The notes below the pieces were generated by a model. The model had not been told where the DNA came from, did not search any database, and worked only from the letters and a program-made list of their open reading frames with translations. This document shows positions 12,421-25,771 of a stretch of DNA of 64,000 nucleotides, piece by piece. Origin of the DNA: Coprinopsis marcescibilis (Eukaryota > Basidiomycota > Agaricomycetes > Agaricales > Psathyrellaceae); contig ML210218.1 in NCBI GenBank assembly GCA_004369085.1, forward strand, positions 62,001 to 126,000, in the 5' to 3' direction. A program made the position numbers and the translations under genes. Positions within the stretch are counted from its first letter, which is position 1, and each line of letters opens with the position of its first letter.

Positions 12421-13086
12421 TTGTTGGCCAGTGGTTTGAAGCTGGACCCTGAGCCCTACGTTCTAGCTACAGCCGAAGTCTTGTCGGTTCAGTGGAAACG
12501 TGGACACAACGCTGGACCAGCAGGGATGGTCAGACTAACGGAGAACAGAGGGTTGAATCGGTTCTATCGTGCCTTTAGTACAACGCAGTGTGAGTTTAAG
12601 TCTGAAAGCTTATAGTTTGTTATCCTTACCTCCTGATTACTTGACACTGTATAGTTAATGGGCCAATCTCCTCGTGCAATGCGGTTCCAATATAGTCAAA
12701 TCCCGGTTCGCCTAATTACGATGAAAGCCGAAATGAAACTTCAGGCGTATTCACGCCCTTACGTCTGCCTTTTGGTCAGTTCGAATCCAACAGCAGCCAA
12801 TAGCCCAGCCAGATGGCACCCACCAGGGTTTCGGCCAATATTTATCTCCAGAATGCGGGGTAAGAGGACAAGATGCGTGTGAAAGACACATCAGCGTCAG
12901 GGGTTTGATGACACAATCACACATTGATCATATTCAACCTCTCACCAGACGTTCGTCCTGGTGATATAGCGTGCCAGCTATACGACTCGAGAAAATGGGT
13001 AGCTGAGGGTGGTTGCAAATTCACGTTGCATTCATGGATATCACAAAGATTGAGTTAGACCAATACATTCGTAAGCTTCTATTGTC
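12421..13086. other. intergenic, promoter of the RING gene and 3' flank of ADE12
   Basis: No supported gene. A GTTCGAATCC string near 12779 resembles a tRNA T-loop, but no acceptor stem or A box surrounds it. Confidence 0.5.
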
Positions 13087-14639
<1,553 letters not shown>

Positions 14640-14931
14640 GCTTGACCGTCGTCTCTGGAAGAAACCCCAGCTAGATATTCACCGTTACAGGTTGTAATAT
14701 CGCGACAATGGACTTCGGAAGAAACAGAGAATTGCTCGGAAGAAAGATCATCCCTTCTCGATGTGATCGTTCCAAATCGGGCGCTTCGGACTTTACCGTG
14801 GGTCACGTGCTGGTGCCGGACTAGCCGAAGTGTGCCAAGGTGCTCTGCGCATCGTTCTTCCAGCCGCGCTCATCGTGTCCGACAGTGCTCACCGTTGCGT
14901 AGTGTCTGACTCTTCCCCTTTACATGTAGCG
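14640..14931. promoter_or_regulatory. divergent promoter between ADE12 and COX16
   Basis: Only 292 bp separate the two start codons, so the promoters must be shared or interleaved. A CACGTG E-box core sits at 14804-14809, in the COX16-proximal half. In yeasts this core is bound by bHLH factors such as Cbf1; its use here is inference. Confidence 0.5.
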
Positions 14932-15398
14932 ATGGGGGTCTTTCAAACTCGGTCATTTAAGAACACAAGTCTCACCAAACGCATCAACAAGCACCCGGCC
15001 TTGTTCGGTGTACCATTTCTTGTGCTAATGGTAGCGGCGTCGTTCGGGTTGTCGACGATCACGCAAACCCGATATGATATGCATGACCAGAAAGTTAAGC
15101 AGGTATGTCCTATCTCTGACACCTTTACACCATTTCGCGCTTATCATGATCGCATTTAGGTTACCAAGGAACAAGAATTACGCTTGGATCATAATCGAAA
15201 GAAATTCGACATACGGGAGGAGTATTTCGTGAGTGCGACTTGAAGCAACCTTCATTAAACAAATAATGACGTGTCGTTCAGCGTCTTAGTGCAGCTGCAG
15301 ATGAAGATTGGGAACCTAAGCGTATTCAACGGCCAAAAGGCCTTCCAGATTGGGGCGTTCCACCCACAGAGCCCTCGGGTGAATCCTCCAAGAAATAG
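14932..15398 (+). CDS. COX16: cytochrome c oxidase assembly protein COX16
   Basis: This small mitochondrial inner-membrane protein is needed to assemble complex IV; the family acts around Cox1/Cox2 maturation. Three exons are joined by two short GT-AG introns. Exon 1 runs from MGVFQTRSFKNTSLTKRI through the single membrane helix (HPALFGVPFLVLMVAASFG) to TQTRYDMHDQKVKQ. Exon 2 is VTKEQELRLDHNRKKFDIREEYF, and exon 3 is RLSAAADEDWEPKRIQRP ending at 15398. The signature TQTRYD...FDIREEYFRL...DEDWE is the family core. Length is about 119 residues, normal for COX16. No cleavable presequence is obvious, also normal. Confidence 0.95.
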
Positions 15399-16070
15399 GT
15401 ACCACGGTCGGTTATGCCAATACATTGTATTTGTATTACTCAACGGTGGAGGGGTTACATTACACCACATTCTAACGGCAGATAGCCCCAGAGCTGCATC
15501 CCGCCGTCGGATTTGGGGGTGCATTTGGTATCTGGATAGATCCTTGACAGTCAAGGTATCACTCCCCTACTAAATGCAGGCCCATTTCCGACTATCATAG
15601 CAAGGGCTTTCAACTGTATCCATGGCGTTAGTTGGTTTGCCCTTAGTGCAATGGAATTAATTTGTCAGGTTGGTGCAACCCGTGTATGCACCGCACCAGC
15701 ATCATTGTAACAAACCACCTCCCTCTAATGACAAGGCACTAGGTAACGCAGAGGGTGGGCTCAAGGTTTAAAAATTTAAAAGCTGGGCCTGTAGTGATTT
15801 GGACCTAGAGAGCGAGTCTTTGGCTAAATAGCCTGAGTTCAGAGTTGCTTAGCGCTCAGTTCCTTTTTGACATGCGTCAGGGGATTGCTGTTTTCCCGTC
15901 ATACATAAAGAACACAAACACATCACTCAAAGAACATAGAGAACCAAAGAAGATTCCGAACAGAAATGTAAATGTATATGGAAAAGCTATCAGCACCAAC
16001 AAATTAACAGCGGTATTACAAGTCCAGGTGCTGGCTGGAGAGCGGGGGCCGCATCATTCACAACGCGCCC
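15399..16070. other. convergent intergenic region after COX16
   Basis: This is the 3' flank of COX16 meeting the 3' end of the SAPS gene. A short AT-rich stretch (about 15770-15782) is present; no gene is supported. Confidence 0.5.
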
Positions 16071-19000
16071 TCACTTCGTTGTCTTCTTCTGCTCCTGATT
16101 CAAGTCGTCATGCCCCTTCTTATCCAACGACACCCCTGGGTTCGTTGCAGAAGCAGGGGCCCCTCCAGCCTCCTCAAAGGGTGTTGGACTAACGCTTCCC
16201 ACACTACCCAGACTACTCCGACTTCCAAAAATGTCATCGTCGTCTGGTGAGCCTGAAAAGGCAGATTCAGACGACTTGTCGATGCGAATATCACTCGCAA
16301 ACGTCCAACTATTCGCTCCAGTAGGGGTCATCTCAAGTTCTGCCTCTGCTTCAGCAGATTGGAAATCTCCGAAATCGAACGAGTCTTCCATGTCTTCTGC
16401 TTCCGATATGCCGCCGGACGAGAAGCTCCCGAATGGATCTGTCCCTGAGCTGGGTGGATCTGCGAAAGGTCCAAAGCCATCCTGTCATGTATGTGTCAAC
16501 ATTGAGGGGCGTACGTGGAAAGGCGGGATACATACATCATCCATCATAGACCGCGGAAGTCCACCTGTCGCTACTTCACTTGGACTGAACGAATCCTTGG
16601 CCCAATATCAGTACCTGCAGATTGGGAGGTTCCAGGAGCATACTCACTTCGAACCCATTGGCACCCAGAGGTCTTCGGTCGGTACTTGAATGTGGCGAAG
16701 ATACCGATGGCTCGCGCAATCCAAAAGCTGACTGCGACAGCCACCCTTCATCATCGTCATCTTCATCTGATGAATTAAACTGATCCGAAGAATGTATCTC
16801 CTGCTCGAGATACCTCGCAAACTGGGACAAACCCCTCAGTCACAAATCAACCTTGAAGGTTATCAGATAGCTCACATGTGCTGCCCGTGTGCTATCTTCA
16901 TCTTCATCGTCGTCTTCTGCATCACCGTCATCGTCATCATCATCGTCATCATCAACCGATGAGGGGAAGAAATGCGCTGTATTCCGTGGTCCGTGACCAC
17001 TTGGACCTTCACTCATCGCCCGTTTGAACTCTGATTTTAGAGTCGATCCCGGTGCTGTCTCCCCACCGGCCTCGACGCCAGCAGTATCCTTGGCCACATT
17101 GGCAAGCTCATCTTCGTCGACCTTCCACTGAGTGATATTTCTTGAGCCGACGATAGGCTTTCCTCCACCAAGTAGCCGAGTATCATTGGCCTTGGTCTCT
17201 TTGTACCTCCCTTTCACGTACTGATCCCATTCGTCTTCAGGTGCGTAGTGGATGATGGCTAACCGGAGTTCGGGCGGGAAGTGTTCCAGAGCAGTAATAA
17301 CGTCTTCTGCAATCAAAGTGAGGTGACCCATGTAACCTAACCGACCACCCTTGGTTGCAGATCTGCCAGGTGATGTTGTACCACGATAAGAATCTGGATG
17401 TGAAAAGGGAAGGGGATAGAAACATACTTGTCATTGTCATTCCGCGCTTGTCCTTCCACTATACGGTGCATAATCTTGGCGTCACGAAATAATGATATAG
17501 CGAGCTCTCGATTCCGTCCAGTCTCCACATTTCCCGTTAGAACTTGGTGAATCAGATCGTACACTGCACTGTGCAGGAAGTTGTTCCAGGGAAATTCGAA
17601 GAACAGATCCTACAAGGAAACCATCAGAACGACCGCAATAACACATCCATAACGAACCCTCACGAGCAAAGTGGAGAACAAATTCATATCCAAAAAGTTC
17701 TTCTTGAGCTGTTCTCCAAGAGGCAGGATTTCGTCTACCGAACCCTCTGCACCATGTCTTCTCCGTGAACTTCTTCTCGATCCGATAGAGCGTCGGTCCA
17801 GTGAGCGCCTTGACGCAGTGTCGGAATTGTCCAGTAGAGATGGCGATATCAGGCCCCCTTCTTCCATGGGACTCCCACCTCCCCATCCATTCGACTGCGA
17901 CCCCAGCTGATTGAGCGAACTCGGGGACGATGACACAGACGACGACGAACTCGGTTCCGACAGCCCTACTGACGGAGGCTCATCATACATCGCAATCTCC
18001 TCCATATCATCATCCGAACTCCCCGGCTCATCCATATCATCATCTGAATCCAGGGACGAGTCATCATGACTTATAGAGCGAACAGGAAAGTCTCTCGCAG
18101 GTGTGATTTCGTCTTCCTCATCATCCATCGGGTCCGCATCTCGTAGGTCGTTCGACCCGCTGTTCAGCGCTATGACAGCCGCTAGGCCTTCAAGTGCAGC
18201 CAACCCACCCTGAAGGCGCCCTTCGGGATCGTATAGAGCGCTGTATTGCGGCGGCCGATTGAGCAGGGACATGTTGGAACAGTGGAGGAGCTCTGCAAGG
18301 AGTTCGAGGATGCGGTAACGTTCAAGGGTGAGAGGCATGATTGAACCGACAGTTGTTGAGATCGGCCCTTGGGATGAGCGAGGTTCACGCAGGTACTGAT
18401 GGAACTCCCGTAAATGCTGGCAAGCCAGTTCCAACACAGGTCCCAAATGCACCACACCCATCCTATTCACCATATCGTTCATCGCCTCCTCCATTGCAAG
18501 CCGGGTGTCCTCCCCATGCACCTGCTGTTGCACTTGTATCAACCGATTTCGCAGCGTGTGGAAGAGATATGGTTCGAAATAGTCCGAGTTGTTCTTCCGG
18601 ATGAGCTCAATTACTACCGATATTGAGTGTACGACGGATGAGGTGGTGCTTTCTCTTGAAGGGAGGGAGTCATCTTCCTTGAGTGAGTCGAACTTGTAAA
18701 GCATGAAGGACAGAAGCTTGGACACCGTTTCCCGCTTGGCGAGTTCCCTTGCAAACTTGTTCGATGCGGGACCGTTTGAACCGCCGTCGGTGAGGCCGGC
18801 AGTAGGCGAAGGCGTTGCCATTGAAATTATGCCCTTGATAAGATCCGTGACGATGCTGTGGACTGCACTCGAGTGCTGCGGGGATAGGAGATCCACGAGA
18901 CGACCGATAAAATCTTGAGAAGACAGCCACTATAAGCTTATCAGTTAGGCTAAAAGCATGAAACAGAGAGCATCGAGGCACACCTCGAGAACACCGTTTC

Positions 19001-19728
19001 CAGCAGTGTGTTCATCCAATTGTATGATCCGAACTAAAACGTCGACAAAGGGCGAAGTCTCTATGTGTTGCAGGAGTCTCTCCACTATGTTGGGTTGCTG
19101 TTGAATGAACACCATCATCTGTAATGCCAGTCCAATCTCAGAACCCTGGTTCGTTCAAAGTACCCATAAGACACACCTCTGTTGGCTTTTTGGTGAGGAA
19201 TGCAGAGCTTATTTTGGCGAAGTGGGATGCCATGACCATCTGTGTCTTCATCTCTTCTGGCGGCCTGTCGAGTACGGTCTCCCAGAATGGGACCAACAGT
19301 TGCTCCTGCTCTTTCACGCACGTCTCGACGATGCTCCAAATGTCGCTACACAGCACCTCAGTCGCAATGTAGGGATACCTAGAGTCACAAAGAAGAAGGG
19401 TTTTAGCACAGGAGCCCTAGAAAACGACAACATACGCACTTGAACCGCCCCTTCTCCTCACTCTCCGTCTGCCCAGTAACATACCCCAACAGTTTCTTCA
19501 ACACGTCCACACGCGAAAGATATTCAGACAGCCTCGTATTCTGAGATTTACATTCTTGCAGCAAGTCGTCTTCGTCCAGGAGCGCCTCTAAAGCAACATC
19601 GTCCTTGTCCAGCAAGCTGTCGATGGACGATCCGTTGTTAAACCCAAATCTGAACCAAAAAAGTTAGAAATGCTGTCTGTTTTCGGGCTAAGGAGGAGCG
19701 CTGTGCAGCCAGACTACCTCCAAAACAT
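16071..19728 (-). CDS. SAPS-domain protein phosphatase regulator (Sit4-associating)
   Basis: This is a regulatory subunit for Sit4/PP6-type serine/threonine phosphatase, related to yeast Sap155/185/190 and animal PPP6R; such proteins target the phosphatase in cell-cycle and nutrient signalling. Exon 1 at 19728 is MFWR; the next exon continues FGFNNGSSIDSLLDKDDVAL and EALLDEDDLLQECKSQNTRL, the family's highly conserved opening. Helical-repeat exons follow, including LVPFWETVLDRPPEEMKTQM, SSAFLTKKPTE and ERLLQHIETSPFVDVL. The middle includes RMGVVHLGPVLELACQHLREF and FHNFLHSAVYDLIHQVLTGN-like sequence. After a serine-acidic region (17.9-18.1 kb) the C-terminal half has an uninterrupted aspartate run near 16940 and a DSFDFGDFQSAEAE segment before the stop at 16071. 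No break is seen. Eight or more introns. Confidence 0.9.
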
Positions 19729-20032
19729 AAACTCTTTGCAGTGTCGCTGCCTTGGAGGTTGGACTTTGTGATGCCGTGGTGGTAGGAGAAAGGGAGGAAA
19801 TGCCTGGGCGGCTGCCGGGCCCTACAACCGACCGACGCGCCCGGAATTCGTTCAGCTTCCCATTCCAAAGAATTCGCCACAGACGATTTGAAATGGCAAG
19901 GGCGAGTCAGGTGTTTCAATATTATAATTAGACTCATAATGCTACAGTACAGAGGGTATAAAGTTCCAGGGGTAGAGATACGGTGCCTCAGAGCTGGTCC
20001 AAACAAGGGTCGGTTAGGGCTGTCAACGGCGC
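19729..20032. promoter_or_regulatory. promoter region of the SAPS gene
   Basis: This 304-bp stretch lies between the start of the SAPS gene and the stop of the AP-2 mu gene, both on the minus strand. It must contain the SAPS promoter and the 3' end of AP-2 mu. No specific site is evident. Confidence 0.4.
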
Positions 20033-21801
20033 TCATGGATGCGAACTCACCCGTATCTGATACGACCCACTAGCCTTGGTAAGATACCTAACCCATTTGA
20101 TACTCCTATACCCACTCTTCTCGTATACCTTGAGGAATCGGACGATCAAACCCGATGCCGTGAACATGAGGACCTGGAAGTCAACATCGATCGGCGGGCG
20201 TGCCCAAGCCTGCCTATTGGTAACACTAGCAAGCGTTGCCGAGGCTGAAAACGAGCATTCCTGGCCTCCTTGCATACGAGGTATCCTGATAAAATTGAGA
20301 AAGCGATCAAGGTTCCGATGAGCTGGTGAACATACTTCCAGACAATGACGTTCTCCCCAGGCACATATTTGGCTTTGCCAGACCCTACCTTGGTCTCCAC
20401 CGTTGCTGTATTCAACGGTGTGGGTATTCGTAGCACCACGTTCGTTGCTGCGAGCTTGCTGTTGAAATTGGTTTTGACGACGATGTCATATTGCACTTGC
20501 ATCGTCCCGATTTCGGTGACCGTCGGCATCACCTTGATTGGTAGCTTCACATTGGAAGTCGAGCGATATCTGCAGCAGGATAAGATGAGGATGTGTGTAT
20601 TAGGGTAACAACGCACTTCATCAACTCGAATTCACCATCAGGCGGGACGAAGCTAATGGTCCGAGTTGCATCAAACTCGTTGAGGCGGACACATTGGTGG
20701 AAATGACAATCGTCCAGCTCGACAGCATCTCCTCCTCCCCCTCCTCCTCCCCCTCCGCCAGGACCGCTAGGTCCACCACCGTCAATCACGAGCTTATCAT
20801 TGAGACCAAACTTGCATTCAGGTGTTCCCGTCAGGTAAGCTCGCATCAGGATATGGCCGTCAACGTCAGCCCGAAGGATATTCCCTGGTCATGTATCACA
20901 GAGTGTTTTTAAGAGATATCAGCAAGAGACGTACCTTTTGCACTCATACTGAGGTTGACTGTCTCAATCACGTCCACAAACGCCTCGTTCTTCTTGTACT
21001 TGACATCCGCCCTTCTCCAACTGTTCGCACCGGTCGCCTGCACCGTGATCTTGGACGATTCTTCCTGTAACGCAAATGAGTGTGAATCGAGAAGCGATGA
21101 GAAACGGTCTAACAGCAGGTGTGTGCGCGACCACGCTCTCCGTCGTGATATAACTCTTCAAAGCATCGATTTCGCTGTTCTGCGGGAACCCAAAGTCGCA
21201 GATTTCTGAAGACAATGTAAGAAACGCATCTGGTGCAAACGATACGTGTTCAGCGCACCGTCAATCAGTTCGTACACCAAGGTGAAGTTGTTCTTTATCG
21301 ATTCTTCGTCAATCTTCCCAAAGTATGCCTTGCAGATGTTGATGAAGCGGTAGCAGAACTCAAAGACGAGGGCAGCGTTGGCATTCATCCTCCAAAAGTC
21401 AGCTTATACGCAGAGATTTGGGAGCACAAATACACACTTTGTCACTGCAACCACGTATAGATTGTTGATTCTGACATGGAAGAAACTCGTCGAGCCCAAT
21501 GTTATGATAGGCGAGCGCACGTCACTGTTGGAAACGACCTGAATCCGAAAAACATCTGCGATAGACCGTCTGAACACTCGTTAGCTTTCCCAGTGGCAAC
21601 AGAATTCTAAGGGAAGAAGCACACTTAAAGTCCGGCCTATATAATCTCGAGATGAGGACCTAAGACTTCTTCAGTACCATCATTGTTCACAACCACATTT
21701 ATGAACGTACTTCGCCTTTCTGGTTGAAGATGAAGAAAGCCTGTGTGAATGGAAGTCAGTAAGTCGTTGCAGAGGGATTTCTTTTAACTTGCCGATATCA
21801 T
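20033..21801 (-). CDS. APM4: AP-2 adaptor complex subunit mu
   Basis: This is the medium chain of the plasma-membrane clathrin adaptor AP-2, which binds YxxPhi sorting signals during endocytosis. The start at 21801 codes MIS, followed by a 52-nt intron (21792-21741) whose donor reads GCAAGT, so it is a GC-AG intron; it joins to [10 protein letters not shown], then [12 protein letters not shown]. The longin-like half continues with [16 protein letters not shown] and [20 protein letters not shown], then [18 protein letters not shown]. The mu-homology half begins [19 protein letters not shown], with [18 protein letters not shown], then a glycine run of about ten residues, then [15 protein letters not shown] and [14 protein letters not shown]. 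The end is [20 protein letters not shown] through [12 protein letters not shown]. This order and the MIS start match AP-2 rather than AP-1. The glycine run replaces the polar loop between LVID and the DDC motif. Confidence 0.93.
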
Positions 21802-22308
21802 GGGCACTAAATTCCAGCCCAAGTCGTGGAACTAGTATTGCGGCTGAGCGTAGAGTTTAGAACTAATGGATGATGTCGCCAGGGGTTCAACGGTCTGTGC
21901 CGGTAACCGGATCAACCATCTTCGCCGTGGCCGCCTAATTGCATTCCGTGCATGCTTCAAGGCGACATTGGATCTTGCTCTGAATTATGAATATGTATCC
22001 CCTTTCTCATGCTCCTGAGATGTGGACTGCTTATGGTTCAATGCGGCCGATAACGATCTTCATTAACAGGTTGCGATGCCATGAGGGCCTCAGCCGAGCA
22101 GCGCGATCAAGAAAACAACCTCCCTCGTGCTGCGTATGGCTGCGACGCAGCGAGCGCCCACTCACGCGCAGCGGCTGAGCGCTGATATTCAACGGAGATA
22201 CATAAGTGTATGAAGAATATTTACAGCACCTGGCGCAATGAAAACTATAAAAACCACAGATAAGGCCCATTCAATTGGCAGCACCCCTGACTCCTTGTAT
22301 CCTTATCA
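21802..22308. promoter_or_regulatory. divergent promoter, AP-2 mu / Rossmann protein
   Basis: This 507-bp stretch separates two divergent start codons. A plus-strand open frame of 63 codons shows no family resemblance and is not called. Confidence 0.4.
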
Positions 22309-23259
22309 ATGTCTTCTCCCCTCAACGTTCTTGTCGTCGGCGGCTCCAGGAATAGTGGCTACTACTCCTCAGTCAGACTACTCAGTAAGAGCCTCTTGCA
22401 GTGGCAACGAGACTTGTTACTAAATTACTTTGCAGAAAAGGGATACACAGTGACCTTTCTATTGCGTAATGCGTCAGTATTTGACGCAGACGAGGACATT
22501 CAGCCGCATGTTCGGTCTGGAAAAGCTCGGTTGGTTCAAGGCGACGCGTTGAAAATTGACGACGTCAAGAATGCCTGGAACGAAGCCAGCAAAGACGCGC
22601 CCGTCGATTTGCTTCTATTCTCAGTTGGCTTCAGTACGTACTACCCATTTCCGACCCTTGGTCGTTCCTGGTTGACCATGATCGTAGCGGGAAAGCCAGG
22701 ATTCCACATCTTGAAAGGCTTCGTAATCGATCCACCCAACCTCGTCACACAGTCTCTTCTCAATTGCCTTTCCACCATCCCCAAAGTGTCGCCCTCTCCC
22801 AAAATCATCATTATATCGACTTCTGCAGCGACTAAATCCTCTCGCGGCAAAGCGCCTTTCCTTCTGAAGCCTGTATATGGGTACCTGATCTCAGGTCCCG
22901 CTGCAGACAAGCTCGGTGTTGAAAAGGTGGTTCATATTCTCTCAGGATGGGAATGGAACTCCAAGGCCAACGGAGAACCAAGTGAGGAAGTCTTGCCCAA
23001 GGATTGGACCAAGATAGAAGGCCTACCTGCACCTGGGTCGCTCAACGCCATAGCCGTCGTCCACGCAGCCATGCTCACAGATGGCGAGTGTCTCGCGGAT
23101 ACTGCTGCTGCTCAAGGTCAGAAACTACCTTATCGCACTGGACCTGCACCAGTGGCAGGCTACACCGTTTCTCGGCGAGATGTGGCTCACTTTGTTGTCG
23201 AGGGAGTTCTGGCCAAATGGGAGGAATATGGGAACAAGGAGCTCGGCATCGCGTATTAA
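22309..23259 (+). CDS. NAD(P)-binding Rossmann-fold protein (atypical SDR-like)
   Basis: This is probably an NAD(P)-dependent oxidoreductase or related nucleotide-binding protein; the substrate is unknown. The N-terminus MSSPLNVLVVGGSRNSGYYS has a beta strand followed by a glycine-rich GGSRNSG turn typical of NmrA-like and atypical short-chain dehydrogenases. The frame is open from 22309 to 23259, but two in-frame stretches look like introns: 51 nt from GTAAGA to TTTGCAG (about 22386-22436), whose removal gives RLLKKGYTVTFLLRN, and 66 nt from GTACGT to GCCAG (about 22632-22697), giving SVGFRFHILKGFVI. Both lengths are multiples of three. Later landmarks are IIIISTSAATKSS, VYGYLISGPAADK and PLPYRTGPAPVAGYTVSRRDVAH-like sequence near the end. 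With both introns removed the protein is about 277 residues. Confidence 0.8.
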   Translation: MSSPLNVLVVGGSRNSGYYSSVRLLSKSLLQWQRDLLLNYFAEKGYTVTFLLRNASVFDADEDIQPHVRSGKARLVQGDALKIDDVKNAWNEASKDAPVDLLLFSVGFSTYYPFPTLGRSWLTMIVAGKPGFHILKGFVIDPPNLVTQSLLNCLSTIPKVSPSPKIIIISTSAATKSSRGKAPFLLKPVYGYLISGPAADKLGVEKVVHILSGWEWNSKANGEPSEEVLPKDWTKIEGLPAPGSLNAIAVVHAAMLTDGECLADTAAAQGQKLPYRTGPAPVAGYTVSRRDVAHFVVEGVLAKWEEYGNKELGIAY

Positions 23260-23499
23260 TCACTTCTCCCTTAGTTCTGTTTTGGGCCTTGTGAGTTTTC
23301 TCACAGGTTGTATCTCTCTGTATCGGCCCTTTCTTTTCTGCGTTACCTTAGTGTATTTATTGATACCAGCAGTTGAACATGAACGTCATAAAACAACGGT
23401 CAATGTGGCTATTCATGTCTGCATTTCTTATGTACTTAGTCGTGTACAGCTGTGACAATGTGACTCGTGGATGTTAGAATTTGAATATAGAGGTTTCCG

Positions 23500-24774
23500 T
23501 CAAACTTGCTCTGCAGGTGCTGCGTTGCTTGAAACAGCCGGATGGCCCACTCGACTACCTTCTTCTTGTGTAACAATCGGAGTCCCAAAGTCCGTTGGTG
23601 GTGACTGAACAAAAATAAGCGGTCCGACTGGCTTTGACGCCGGCGTGCTGCTATGAGTTGAATCAGGCGTCTGAGTCACAGACCGTCCGGTAGTGACCCT
23701 GAAAATTATCATCTGAGGGGAGATAGCCTGGCGGGAGAGATTAATGACCGAGCCAAACGGTGCTTGAGGACTACCAAACTCACAACGAATGCATAATAAA
23801 GCAAGGCCAGCGTCATCTCTGCTGGTACAAACCTCATTCCGCCTTCACCGTTCCTGATCAGCGGACGGCGAGGTATCTCTGCAAAGGTGACGCAGACGTA
23901 ACAAATGCCGAATACACTGAGAGGGGCCGCGGACTCAATGAGGATATGAGCTGCGGTTGTATAGACGCTCAGTGCATCGATCCTGGAAGGCAAGGCTTTG
24001 GCGAAGGCGTTCCTGGCCTTGATGAGGCGCAAAGCGATTAAAGCTGTGATAGAGATGTTGGTCAAGACGCTCAGACTGACAAAGACAAGCTCGTAAACGA
24101 GAATGTCCTTGGAGTCCGAACGTAAAAGTACAATTTGAGTAACGCTCAAAGCTGCGGAAGTATAACTTATAAGTACTTGAAGAAATGCTACATGAGCGTA
24201 CATCCACGTACCGATTGTTCCGAGATAAGTGATGGTTGGGAGTGCAATAAGCCAGCGTGACTCTACCAGCATATAGCACCTATAAAGCTAGTTATCATTA
24301 GTTTAAAACTTTACGTTGGGTGTAACAGACACGTACCAAAACCCCGTCCCCGAAGATGAAGAGCAGAGTAGTGGCCACCATTTGAGCATAGTCTCTCCAG
24401 TCCGCAGGCCAGAGAACAATAAAGTCGACGCCACTAGACGCTGCCAAAAGGTGATCAAAAGGCATGGATATCCCAATGGCTGCACCAAAAGCATAAACCA
24501 CGAAGATCAGGAGGCTGGCAGAGACGTAAGGTAAACGGTCCCGTCTCTTCTCCTCCGGTGTTTCAAGGAAAAGGATAAGAATATACAGTGCCATGAAGCA
24601 CACGATACCTGGGTGTATCAGGTCAGATTCGATAGTCCGATGTCATGAACGACGGAACCGCGGAAGTGACTACTTACCCGCAGCAAAGACCGTGCCGACA
24701 GCGTTGCCGTACACACTTTTTGCAACGGTCATACCGAAGCGGCCGATATGCTCTTCGGAGGGAGGCTCAGACAT
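23500..24774 (-). CDS. TGRSW-tail multi-pass membrane protein, copy 2
   Basis: First member of the main array. Exon 1 from 24774 codes MSEPPSEEHIGRFGMTVAK and ends in FAAG. Exon 2 has VCFMALYILILFLETPEEKR, a basic loop, and ends GDGVLV. Exon 3 restarts LYRCYMLVESRWLIALPTIT. Exon 4 contains VSLSVLTNISITALIALRLI and LIESAAPLSVFGICYV. The last exon reads AISPQMIIFRVTTGRSV, with Val replacing the Trp found in every other copy, followed by VGPLIFVQS. About seven hydrophobic segments are visible and the N-terminus is short, without a cleavable signal. A TTTAAAAG element about 67 nt upstream of the start (24841 side) may serve as TATA. The membrane family call is firm; function is not known. Confidence 0.85.
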
Positions 24775-25771
24775 CTTAGTTTGCAGAGAATGAAGTTGAG
24801 GTTGCGAATGAGTTGAGTACATTCAGAAAGAGATACCTCTTTTAAAGAACCCTACCCCGTTCAGGGCTGTCGTAGGAGCCTGGTAATTCGGACTCTGTAG
24901 CTTACTGTCTCCAGTGCTACCTCCAGATGTGGTCTCTGTGAACCACACTGGCATGCATCTTGAGAAGAAGACTACCAAAGGTGAACCTTATCAGATAAAT
25001 GACTTGACAGGGGGAATGAGTCAATGGTCTCAAAGTGGACGAACGGAGATCATCTCTTTGCCTTAGTAAAATACTGAGGCAGATAATAGATTCCTATAAA
25101 GGCGCTTAGCTAACTGGGACAAAGGCTTCATTCGACAAATGTCGGTAGAAGCGATTTTGCTAGTGTGGAGCTTTGTTTATGGTTTAATTTACATTTCCAG
25201 CTGCATGGAGACGTCGTTGACTTGGTTGTACTGAAGCCTCGGTTGGGCACCTTGCGCTTGTTACAAGAGATACTTCTCCAAGTCGAACAAAGATCCAGCT
25301 GACCGACTGATGGTCACCTTCTACCGCGAATTAAGATCGCTCCATCTTTCCTGGGGTCCCTAGTTCCGGGAGAAGGAAAGTCGGAGAAAAATATTTTGAA
25401 GGCTCCGATCAAATGCTGAGGGAGGTTCAAACTCTATCGAATCATCAGATTTGTACGACCGACCGGTACTGCTGGCCCTTATTCTTGGTGTCGAGCTGTG
25501 AAGTCATTGCTGCTGCTCGGCTATTCTGGACATGTCAGAAGCGGAAGGGCAGACAGGTCAAATGACATTGTCGCAACGAAGCCGAGAGCAAGAACCTCAA
25601 GCTCTGAAAACGCCGACGGCTTTTCCAAAAATAGATCTCGAACTGAGAGGACATCTCGCAAAGATTGTCGTCCGTGTCGGACTGTGCAACGGCGATAAGA
25701 AAGTGGAGACTCGATTGACATTCATTGAAAACACTATTCACGATCTCAGCTTCCATATTTTAAATCGATTG
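24775..25771. other. intergenic between copies 2 and 3
   Basis: Upstream region of copy 2 and 3' flank of copy 3. A plus-strand open frame at 25532-25840 runs antisense into the last exon of copy 3 and has no recognisable domain. Confidence 0.45.

Noticed and set aside
12770..12800. tRNA T-loop-like GTTCGAATCC
   Set aside because: No A box or foldable cloverleaf upstream.
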